This document shows positions 1 through 5,939 of a stretch of DNA of 7,479 bases, one piece after another. The notes below the pieces were generated by a model. The model saw nothing but the letters and a program-made list of their open reading frames with translations, searched no databases and was not told where the DNA came from. The position numbers and the translations under genes are program-made. The first letter of the stretch is position 1; each line of letters opens with the position of its first letter. The DNA comes from Saprospiraceae bacterium (lineage in GTDB: Bacteria; Bacteroidota; Bacteroidia; Chitinophagales; Saprospiraceae). The stretch is taken from assembly GCA_027031185.1 (NCBI GenBank), contig JALVEF010000462.1, positions 1 through 7,479 on the forward strand, in the 5' to 3' direction.

Positions 1-3000
1 GGTGTGTATCGTCCCGGAGACAGCATCTATCTCAACCTGATACTCCGCCAAGACAATGAACTGCCGGACAAATATCCGGTCACCCTCCAGCTCTTTGACG
101 CCCGCAACCAGCTGTATCTGACCAAGACCATCGGGAGCCACCTGATGGGACTGTACGACTTCCGTGTAGCCACACGTGCCGACGCCCCCACAGGACTTTG
201 GCGCGCTGTTTTTGACGCCGGCGGCGCCCGCTTCTCCAAAGCAATCCGCATCGAAACCGTCAAACCCAATCGCCTGAAAATCGAAACCGACCTGCCGGAC
301 AAGCTCACCGCCGCCACAGCCGGACGCCGGACGCGCATTCAAGTCAAATGGCTGCACGGCGCGCCCGCCGCCTCATCCGACGTGAGTGTATCCCGCCAGC
401 TCCAAGTCGCCAAATCTGCCTTCCCCAATTATCTCGACTATCGCTTCGATGACCCCACCCGGGCCAAATACTACAGCCGCGAAGACGTCTTCAACGGAAA
501 AACCGATGCCAACGGCATCGCCTTTTTCAAAGACGACTTCGCCGAAGGGCGGGACTTCCCCGGCATGATGAAAGTAGCTTACCTGTTTAAGGCCACCGAA
601 CGGAGCGGGGACTTCAGTACCCGCAACCAAACCGTCGCTTTCAGCCCCTACGACACCTATGCCGGCATTTGGCTGCCCGAAAAATACGGCTACCACAAGC
701 TCGAACTCGACCGGAAAAACACCATTAAAGTGGTCGCGCTCACCGCCGGGGGAAAGCCCGTTCCCGCCCGCAAACTGGAATTGGCACTGTACCGCCTGGA
801 CTGGTCCTGGTGGTGGGACGGGTACGATAACATCAGCGATTTCAATAATTCAGACTACGCTACACCCATCCAAACAACCAAAGTCATCACCAACAGCAAA
901 GGCCAAGCCACCTGGGAAGTGACTCCGCCCGATTGGGGACGCTACCTGATCCGCGTCTTTGATCCACAAAACGGTCAGAGCGCTGCCGACATCGCTTACG
1001 CCGGCATGCCGGACAGCTACAATGCTACCGACCGCCGGCAATTGCAGGCCGCCGCCATGCTGCCTTTGGAAGTTGAGCAGCCCTCCTACCAAGTCGGGCA
1101 GACCGTGCAGGTAAAAATGCCCCCTTCCAACAGCGGCACCCTGCTCGTGACCCTGGAGAAAAGAGGCCGGATCATCCAATCATTCCGCCGGGAGGCCGCC
1201 AAAGCAAAAAACACCATCAGTTTTGAAGCCACCGAAGACATGACCCCGAATGTCTATTGCGCCGTCTCTTTGATTCAGCCCTTCGGCCAACGTGACAACG
1301 ACCGCCCCTTGCGCATGTACGGCATCGTCCCGGTCCGCATCGAAAATCCCAAACAAAAACTCAACCCCGTCATCAAAACGGCCAAACAGTGGAAACCGGA
1401 CTCCGAGGTGACCATCGCAGTATCTGAAAACAACGGGCGACCCATGGCTTACACCATCTCCATCGTGGATGACGGTTTGTTGGACCTGACCAATTTCAAA
1501 ACACCCGATCCCTACAAGGCCTTTAATGCCAAAGAAGCCCTGCAAATTCGCACCTGGGACGTCTATGACTTTATCCTGGACAATTTCAGCGATGTAGAGC
1601 ACCGGATACTGGCACTCGGCGGCGACGAGGACATTACCGTTGATCCCGAAAAAGCCAACAATGCCAACCGCTTCAAACCGGTAGTCCTGCATCTCGGACC
1701 ATTCCAACTGCCCGCCGGTAAGACGACCCAACACAAAATCCACATGCCCAATTATGTGGGCTCGGTCCGCGTGATGGTCGTCGCTACCGATGCAGGTCGC
1801 GCCTTCGGCAGTGCGGACCAAAGCGTGCTGGTCAAAAAACCGCTGATGGTCCAGCCCACTATGCCGCGCGTCCTCGGCACCGGCGAGACCCTGTCCCTGC
1901 CCGTGACCGTCTTCGCCATGGAAAACAACATACACCAGGCCACCGTCACCGTCAAGGAGACCACCGGCCGCGCCACTTTCCCCCAGGGCAATACCCGTAC
2001 CGTCCGCTTTGACCGGCCGGGCGACAAAGTCGTGTACTTCCCCGTCCGCTTGAAAAACAGTGACGGCATCGCCCACTTCCGGTTCAACGTCGTATCCGGT
2101 ACCCACAAGGCTTCGGACGAAATCGAAATCGAAGTGCACAACCCCAATCCCCCCGTCACAGCCGGCTGGGAGCAGAAACTCCCCGCAGCCGCCTCCCTGG
2201 ATGAAACGATCGAACCGCTCGGCTCACCGGGCAGCAACGAGACGACCGTCGAAGTCTATGCCGTCCCGCCCATTGACTTGCAGTCCCGTCTCAGCTTTTT
2301 GATCCACTATCCCTATGGCTGTGTGGAGCAGACCACCTCATCCGTATTCCCCCAACTATACGTCTCCGATATGATGCATACTGACGAGCGCACCCGGGCA
2401 AAGATCACCACCAATGTCACGGCAGGCATCCAGCGACTCCGGCGTTTCCAAACCCCTGACGGCGGCTTTGCCTACTGGCCGGGGGGACGCACATCCGACG
2501 ACTGGGCCACCAACTATGCCGGCCACTTCCTGCTCGAAGCCAAAAACAAAGGATTCGCCCTGCCACCCGGCATGCTGGACCACTGGCTCGACTACCAGCG
2601 CCACGAAGCCAACAACTGGGTCCCCCGCTTCAAAACACAATACGACTACAACACCCAAGCCTACAGGCTCTACTCACTGGCCCTGGCCGGCAAGCCGGCC
2701 AAAGGGGCGATGAATCGGCTCCGCCAACTCGACTTGCCGGACAACGCGCGTTATCTGCTCGCCGCGGCCTATTCCCTCACCGGCAATACCGCGACAGGCA
2801 AGAAACTATTGGCCGCTGCCAAGTTTACCTTTTCACCTTATCGGGAGTTGGCCTATTCCTACGGATCTGATCTTCGCGATCGCGCCATCGCACTATTGGC
2901 AGCGGACGCGCTACGGGCATCCAGGGCGACAGAGTTGTTGGAGCAAATCTCACGTGCACTCAACAGTGACCAATGGTACAGCACCCATTCGACTGCCTTT

Positions 3001-3657
3001 GCCCTGATGGCCGTGGCCCATTACTACCAAAAGCACAAGCCCGAAAAACTGCATTTCAAGTGGGCCGTCAACGGTCAGTCCAGCACCGTCACAACGGACA
3101 AACCGCTTTACCACATCTCCCTGCCCCATCCGGACGATCCCGCCCGTGTCACCGTAAAAAATCTGACCGGCAAAGACATTTGGGTACGCATCACCCGCCG
3201 CGGAAAACCCATGCAAAATCAAGAACCGCAGCCCGAACAATCGCATCTGGCCTTGCAGGTCACTTACAAGCGGCCGGACGGCACGCCCATTGATCCGTCT
3301 GTAGTCACACGAGGCACCGAATTGGTAGCCGAAGTCACGGTCAGCAGACCGGCCAACGAGATGGGCCAATACCGCAACCTGGCCCTGACACAGGTATTTC
3401 CGGCCGGTTGGGAGATCAACAACGTACGCATGACCGATTTTGACGACACGGCACCATCCAACTATGACTACCGCGACATACGCGATGATCGGGTGCTGAC
3501 CTATTTTGACTTGAATCGCAACCAGACGATTACTTTCCACGTCTCACTTACCGCCGCCTATCCCGGCAAGTTTTACCTGCCGGGGGCCTACTGCGAAGCC
3601 ATGTATGATCACGACATACGCGCACGCACCGCAGGCCGCTGGGTGAGTGTCCGGTAG
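1..3657 (+). CDS. Bacterial alpha-2-macroglobulin family protein (C-terminal 1218 residues; 5' end outside window)
   Basis: Large envelope protease trap: the attacking protease is caught covalently through a reactive thioester. The reading frame is open from base 1 and begins inside a macroglobulin domain (GVYRPGD, typical of MG-repeat starts), so the gene is partial and no start codon is visible. Using visible residue numbers, WSWWWDG lies at 268-274, and a VDDGLLDLTNFKTPDP segment at 489-504 is typical of bacterial members. The A2M core follows at about 550-650. The thioester motif CVEQ is intact at 774-777 (bases 2320-2331) within PYGCVEQTTS. An alpha-helical thioester domain extends to about 1000, and a C-terminal MG10-like domain covers about 1081-1218. 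Full-length bacterial members are usually about 1500-2000 residues. Signal peptide or lipobox cannot be judged. In many bacteria the partner is penicillin-binding protein 1C; no such gene follows here. Family assignment is very secure; the trap role is by family. Confidence 0.95.
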   Translation, partial: GVYRPGDSIYLNLILRQDNELPDKYPVTLQLFDARNQLYLTKTIGSHLMGLYDFRVATRADAPTGLWRAVFDAGGARFSKAIRIETVKPNRLKIETDLPDKLTAATAGRRTRIQVKWLHGAPAASSDVSVSRQLQVAKSAFPNYLDYRFDDPTRAKYYSREDVFNGKTDANGIAFFKDDFAEGRDFPGMMKVAYLFKATERSGDFSTRNQTVAFSPYDTYAGIWLPEKYGYHKLELDRKNTIKVVALTAGGKPVPARKLELALYRLDWSWWWDGYDNISDFNNSDYATPIQTTKVITNSKGQATWEVTPPDWGRYLIRVFDPQNGQSAADIAYAGMPDSYNATDRRQLQAAAMLPLEVEQPSYQVGQTVQVKMPPSNSGTLLVTLEKRGRIIQSFRREAAKAKNTISFEATEDMTPNVYCAVSLIQPFGQRDNDRPLRMYGIVPVRIENPKQKLNPVIKTAKQWKPDSEVTIAVSENNGRPMAYTISIVDDGLLDLTNFKTPDPYKAFNAKEALQIRTWDVYDFILDNFSDVEHRILALGGDEDITVDPEKANNANRFKPVVLHLGPFQLPAGKTTQHKIHMPNYVGSVRVMVVATDAGRAFGSADQSVLVKKPLMVQPTMPRVLGTGETLSLPVTVFAMENNIHQATVTVKETTGRATFPQGNTRTVRFDRPGDKVVYFPVRLKNSDGIAHFRFNVVSGTHKASDEIEIEVHNPNPPVTAGWEQKLPAAASLDETIEPLGSPGSNETTVEVYAVPPIDLQSRLSFLIHYPYGCVEQTTSSVFPQLYVSDMMHTDERTRAKITTNVTAGIQRLRRFQTPDGGFAYWPGGRTSDDWATNYAGHFLLEAKNKGFALPPGMLDHWLDYQRHEANNWVPRFKTQYDYNTQAYRLYSLALAGKPAKGAMNRLRQLDLPDNARYLLAAAYSLTGNTATGKKLLAAAKFTFSPYRELAYSYGSDLRDRAIALLAADALRASRATELLEQISRALNSDQWYSTHSTAFALMAVAHYYQKHKPEKLHFKWAVNGQSSTVTTDKPLYHISLPHPDDPARVTVKNLTGKDIWVRITRRGKPMQNQEPQPEQSHLALQVTYKRPDGTPIDPSVVTRGTELVAEVTVSRPANEMGQYRNLALTQVFPAGWEINNVRMTDFDDTAPSNYDYRDIRDDRVLTYFDLNRNQTITFHVSLTAAYPGKFYLPGAYCEAMYDHDIRARTAGRWVSVR

Positions 3658-3668
3658 CCTTCCCGTGT

Positions 3669-3703
3669 TATCGGGCGGGACACTTTGTAGGTCCCGCCCG
3701 ATA
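3669..3703 (+). terminator. Perfect 13-bp inverted repeat after the macroglobulin gene (candidate terminator)
   Basis: TATCGGGCGGGAC (3669-3681) and GTCCCGCCCGATA (3691-3703) are exact reverse complements separated by a 9-base loop. The repeat starts 12 bases after the macroglobulin stop codon, the expected place for a transcript end. There is no T-run after the right arm, so it is not a classic intrinsic terminator. It could stabilise the 3' end, terminate weakly, or bind a regulator. It overlaps the promoter of the next unit: the -33-like TTTG lies in the loop. Confidence 0.5.
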
Positions 3704-3715
3704 CACTTATCTTTG
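3684..3715 (+). promoter_or_regulatory. Bacteroidota-type sigma-A promoter for the small-protein/ybaB unit
   Basis: TTTG at 3684-3687, a 20-bp spacer, then TATCTTTG at 3708-3715. This matches the Bacteroidota consensus (TTG or TTTG at -33, about 19-21 bp, TAnnTTTG at -7). Transcription would begin around 3720-3725, giving a leader of only 10-15 bases before the ATG at 3735 and no Shine-Dalgarno sequence, as is common in this phylum. The match is exact in both boxes and in the right place; activity is inferred. Confidence 0.65.
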
Positions 3716-3734
3716 CACCCAAACAAACCGGTGT

Positions 3735-3914
3735 ATGCAGACAAAGGACAACCGCCCGCCGTCTCTGCTATTTAGCAAGCGATTTTTGCGCAACGGGGCC
3801 ATCTTCTTGCTCGCGCTGATCCTTTGGATGATTTATCTGCACTGGCGCAAGGGCGACTGGCGTATGCAGGTCCCGGACCAACCTCCACTCACAGACACCA
3901 TAAACCCACAATAA
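3735..3914 (+). CDS. Small single-pass membrane protein, 59 residues, function unknown
   Basis: The frame begins at ATG 3735, just downstream of a consensus promoter, and ends at TAA 3912-3914, one base before the ybaB start codon. Translation gives a short polar, basic N-terminus (MQTKDNRPP, then KRFLRN), a hydrophobic stretch at about residues 21-36 (GAIFLLALILWMIYLH) suited to one membrane span, then a basic WRKGDWR segment and a proline-rich polar tail ending TINPQ. Positive charges on both sides of the span leave topology uncertain. I recognise no family. The 1-base spacing to ybaB, the promoter placement and the clean TM-protein composition support a real gene. A small membrane partner or a simple hypothetical protein are both possible. 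Confidence 0.7.
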   Translation: MQTKDNRPPSLLFSKRFLRNGAIFLLALILWMIYLHWRKGDWRMQVPDQPPLTDTINPQ

Positions 3915-3915
3915 A

Positions 3916-4230
3916 ATGTTTGGAGACTTACTCGGCAATTTTGAAAAGCGACAAGAAGAAATGCGTGCCAAGCTCAAAGACGTGCGCTTTGATTACAACT
4001 TTGGCGACGGTGCCATCATCGTTACCGCCAATGCGGCCCGCGAAATCCTCAACATTGAAATCAATCCGGATAAAGTCAATCTCAACGACAAAGAAGAGGT
4101 CGAAGACATGGTGCTCGAAGCCATCAACCGTACTCTGGAAGAAGCCGCCATCCGCGAGGCCGGTGAGATGAAAGGCATGCTCAAAGACATATTACCCGGC
4201 GGTTTTCCCGGCCTCAAAGACTTATTTTGA
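3916..4230 (+). CDS. ybaB: YbaB/EbfC family nucleoid-associated DNA-binding protein
   Basis: A 104-residue protein of the usual YbaB length (about 100-115). Members are dimeric, cytoplasmic DNA-binding proteins that coat or bridge DNA and are often encoded near dnaX and recR. Visible hallmarks are: the MFGDLLGNFEKRQEEMRAKL N-terminal helix rich in charged residues; a central beta region (FDYNFGDGAIIVTANAAREILNIEINPD, roughly residues 25-53) matching the family's G-x-V-x-V-x-x-N-x-x-x-x-x-x-x-x-I-D-P pattern; a negatively charged helix (KEEVEDMVLEAINRTLEEA); and a C-terminal LPGGFPGL tail like the family's LPPGF ending. The start at 3916 follows the previous stop by one base, so the two genes are probably co-transcribed and perhaps translationally coupled. 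No dnaX or recR is present here. Confidence 0.9.
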   Translation: MFGDLLGNFEKRQEEMRAKLKDVRFDYNFGDGAIIVTANAAREILNIEINPDKVNLNDKEEVEDMVLEAINRTLEEAAIREAGEMKGMLKDILPGGFPGLKDLF

Positions 4231-4249
4231 AGCATTCAGGCCGTTTTTT
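4209..4249 (+). terminator. Candidate intrinsic terminator overlapping the ybaB stop codon
   Basis: CGGCCT (4209-4214) pairs with AGGCCG (4238-4243). After one C/C mismatch the stem continues by two A-T pairs. Six T residues follow at 4244-4249. The loop is about 17 bases and contains the stop codon TGA (4228-4230). An alternative smaller hairpin, TCAAA/TTTGA (4214-4218 with 4226-4230), is possible. Position and T-run favour termination of the small-protein/ybaB transcript. Confidence 0.5.
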
Positions 4250-4269
4250 CGTTCTTTACACGTGCGTAA

Positions 4270-4339
4270 AAAGAAAGGTAACTGTTTACCCGCTGTTTTT
4301 GTGCTAAAACCAGGAGCACCTAATCAGTTACAAAGAAAG
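4270..4339. mobile_element. 54-bp miniature transposable element with 8-bp target-site duplication
   Basis: The element spans 4278-4331. Its left end is GTAACTGTTTA; its right end, read on the opposite strand, is GTAACTGATTAGGTGCTCCT. The first 7 bases match exactly as terminal inverted repeats. It is flanked directly by AAAGAAAG at 4270-4277 and again at 4332-4339, a perfect 8-bp direct repeat. That combination is the signature of a transposition event. The interior is almost nothing beyond the two ends, so it codes for no protein and must have been moved in trans. GTAA ends and an 8-bp duplication resemble IS66-family elements, which I infer from memory of the family. Confidence 0.75.
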
Positions 4340-4489
4340 TTTTGGCGCTTGCGCGCCATCGGTTTGCGGGCTGCAATATTAGCACCGGGCCGGCGTTATA
4401 CATCCCGGCTGCGCTGCCGCATACCGGACGGCGCATCAGGCGTCATTCTACCGGATAGCCGGCCTTCGCCAGATGTATGATTGATCATC
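4340..4489. other. GC-rich intergenic block, no gene recognised
   Basis: About 150 bases, markedly richer in G and C than the AT-rich repeats on both sides. It contains a small hairpin, TGGCGC/GCGCCA (4343-4348 with 4353-4358, 4-base loop), a distant inverted pair GGCCGGC/GCCGGCC (4388-4394 with 4458-4464), a direct repeat TACCGGA (4422-4428 and 4449-4455), and ATGAT/ATCAT around 4477-4488. Open frames cross it on both strands but resemble no family, and they run on into the repeats. It may be a remnant of the original intergenic region, a decayed gene or a structured RNA; I cannot tell which. Confidence 0.35.
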
Positions 4490-4530
4490 AAGCAAAGTAG
4501 CAACTGTTTAGGTACCCGCTGTTTTTCACA

Positions 4531-4662
4531 AAAACCGGTAACTGTTTGGGTGCTCCTGTTTTTTGGGATAAAATAGGGTAACTGTTTAGGTGCTCCTGTT
4601 TTTAGGGATAAAATAGGCATTTTAGCGCAAAAACAAGGGGGACCTAAACAGTTACAAAACCG
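4531..4662. mobile_element. Nested 118-bp miniature element with AAAACCG flanks
   Basis: The element spans 4538-4655. The left end is GTAACTGTTTGGGTGCTCCT; the right end, on the opposite strand, is GTAACTGTTTAGGTCCCCCT. AAAACCG lies directly outside on both sides (4531-4537 and 4656-4662). The upstream flank has one more A, so an 8-bp duplication with a slipped A-run is plausible. The internal copy starting at 4578 pairs with the right end over 14 perfect bases (4578-4591 with 4642-4655), so a large hairpin or cruciform is possible. There is no coding capacity. It lies inside the outer element. Confidence 0.7.
4538..4617 (+). repeat. Tandem duplication of a 40-bp unit
   Basis: Two abutting 40-bp units (4538-4577 and 4578-4617) match at 38 of 40 positions. 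They differ only at 4548/4588 (G/A) and 4564/4604 (T/A). Each unit runs from GTAACTGTTT to ATAAAATAGG. The same unit recurs at 7429-7468. It looks like a local duplication of the left arm inside the nested element. Confidence 0.85.
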
Positions 4663-4698
4663 TGGGGAGTGAAATAGTTACAAGCAAAAAGACATTCA

Positions 4699-5928
4699 AT
4701 GACCAAATTGCGATTGTGGCTCCTTTTTTTGATTCCGGTGCACTTTGCCCTCGCGCAGACGGAGCAGAACCTGGTGGCATATTATACTTTTGACGAGTTG
4801 CCCGACATCAAAGACGCCTCGCCCGTAGGCCAGCCCGACGCCAAATTCCTGCCCTATCCCGACCAGGCTCAACCCGAATGCGGCGTGCGCGGCCAGGCAC
4901 TGCTCTTTGACGGCATTACCGATTATCTGGTATTCCTCGGCAATATCTCCAACCAATTCAATACCACGGATTTTACGCTGAGTTTTTATTTCAAACCCTA
5001 TCCCAAAAGCGGGCTCCAGGACATCGTCACCAAAAAGAGCGACTGTGCCATAGCACCGGGGCTGGCCATCCGGTATAAGGCCAACTCATCCGAACTGTTT
5101 GTCGAAGCCGTCCAGGACAGCACCAAGCGCGCCGACTTCAAAATCAAACTCGACCGTGACAACTGCTGGCACCACATCGCACTTGTCCGCGAAGGCAACC
5201 GCATGCGCCTGTATTACAACGCCCAATTGATGGGTACGCGCATCACCTCCTCGCGCATCAATATGAAAAACAACGCCACACTCGCCATCAGCGGCGGCCC
5301 GTGTATCGGGATAACCGATACACGCTTCCGCGGTTTGATTGACGAGTTCAGGGTTTATAACCGCGCCTTGGATGATAAGCGCATCCGGGAACTGTACTTC
5401 GCACCCGACAAAATCTACAACCAGGACACGATCATTTACCTGGGCAGCTCCGTGGACCTGGACGCCAACTCCCCCTGTGGTATCAGCTACCAATGGCAGC
5501 CAACCACCGGATTGGACGACCCGACCATCCCCAACCCCATAGCCAGTCCCACCGAGACCACTACTTACAAGTACCAGGTCAATACCGGGCAATGCATCGC
5601 CACGGACCGCATCACCATCACCGTCATTGATCCCACCACCGTGGACTGCTCCAAGCTTCTGTTTCCATCCGCTTTTACCCCCAACGGCGACGGACTCAAC
5701 GATGATTTCTCCTTTGATACGCCACAAGTCGTACTCGACCACTTCAAGCTGCTGGAGATATTTGACCGGTGGGGCAACCGCGTTTTTCGCACCGAAGATC
5801 CTAATATCCGCTGGGACGGCACCTTCGCCGGCCAGCCCGTCAATCCCGGCGTCTTTCTGTATCGCGTCCAATTCGGCTGCCACGGCGAGGAGAAAAACCA
5901 AGTCGGTCAGGTCACCCTCATCCGCTAA
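4699..5928 (+). CDS. Secreted LamG-domain protein with T9SS type B (gliding-associated) C-terminal sorting domain
   Basis: A 409-residue secreted protein. Residues 1-20 form a signal peptide (charged MTKLR, hydrophobic core, ALAQ cleavage region). Residues about 24-233 are a LamG/concanavalin-like beta-sandwich: LVAYYTFDE start, LLFDGITDYL, FTLSFYFKP, WHHIALVREGNRMRLYYN, and the closing GLIDEFRVYNRAL. Residues about 240-310 form an Ig/PKD-like linker domain (YQWQPTTGLDDP, SPTETTTYKY). Residues about 317-409 are the type B sorting domain: FTPNGDGLNDDF (326-337), IFDRWGNRVF (354-363), WDG, GVFLYRV and terminal GQVTLIR. By family, such proteins cross the outer membrane by the type IX system and are attached or released at the surface; LamG domains often bind carbohydrate. 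The substrate is unknown. No consensus promoter is visible just upstream, where a miniature element ends 17 bases before the ATG. Confidence 0.93.
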   Translation: MTKLRLWLLFLIPVHFALAQTEQNLVAYYTFDELPDIKDASPVGQPDAKFLPYPDQAQPECGVRGQALLFDGITDYLVFLGNISNQFNTTDFTLSFYFKPYPKSGLQDIVTKKSDCAIAPGLAIRYKANSSELFVEAVQDSTKRADFKIKLDRDNCWHHIALVREGNRMRLYYNAQLMGTRITSSRINMKNNATLAISGGPCIGITDTRFRGLIDEFRVYNRALDDKRIRELYFAPDKIYNQDTIIYLGSSVDLDANSPCGISYQWQPTTGLDDPTIPNPIASPTETTTYKYQVNTGQCIATDRITITVIDPTTVDCSKLLFPSAFTPNGDGLNDDFSFDTPQVVLDHFKLLEIFDRWGNRVFRTEDPNIRWDGTFAGQPVNPGVFLYRVQFGCHGEEKNQVGQVTLIR

Positions 5929-5939
5929 TCATTCATCCC

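Larger units (their letters stand above)
4490..4688. mobile_element. Outer miniature element (about 4497-4681), interrupted by a nested copy, with 7-bp flanking repeats
   Basis: The left end GTAGCAACTGTTTAGGTACC begins at 4497. The right end finishes at 4681 with ATAGTTAC, which reads GTAACTAT on the opposite strand. AAGCAAA lies immediately outside on both sides (4490-4496 and 4682-4688). If the inner element and one copy of its flank are removed, about 60 bp remain. The left half, with TACCCGCTGTTTTT, closely matches the left half of the 54-bp element at 4278, which has TTACCCGCTGTTTTT. The ends have diverged (an extra GCA on the left, G to A on the right), so this looks like the oldest layer. 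The right end stops 17 bases before the start codon at 4699. Confidence 0.6.

Noticed and set aside
1180..2139. Long open frame on the - strand (319 codons) inside the macroglobulin gene, with several other antisense frames at 373-696, 1752-2237 and 2950-3540
   Set aside because: It lies wholly opposite a securely identified gene in GC-rich DNA. The translation is low in recognisable motifs and reads as a shadow of the sense codons.
4365..4395. Possible - strand promoter (TAATATTG near 4373-4380)
   Set aside because: It has one mismatch to TAnnTTTG and no gene on the - strand to serve.
4262..4480. 72-codon + frame across the intergenic region
   Set aside because: It starts inside the flank of a miniature element, runs through its palindrome and resembles no family; it is best explained as chance.
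4396..4620. 74-codon - strand frame with repeated K-x-G/R-x-P-K-Q-L-like peptides
   Set aside because: The peptide repeats are simply translations of the DNA repeat units; the frame follows the tandem arms rather than a protein.
4500..4681. Possible CRISPR array from units spaced about 38-40 bp
   Set aside because: Units abut or occur inverted, there are no unique spacers of constant length, and flanking duplications explain them as transposable-element ends.
5086..5901. 271-codon - strand frame opposite the LamG/T9SS gene
   Set aside because: It is opposite a gene with clear signal peptide and domains, and shows no family features of its own.
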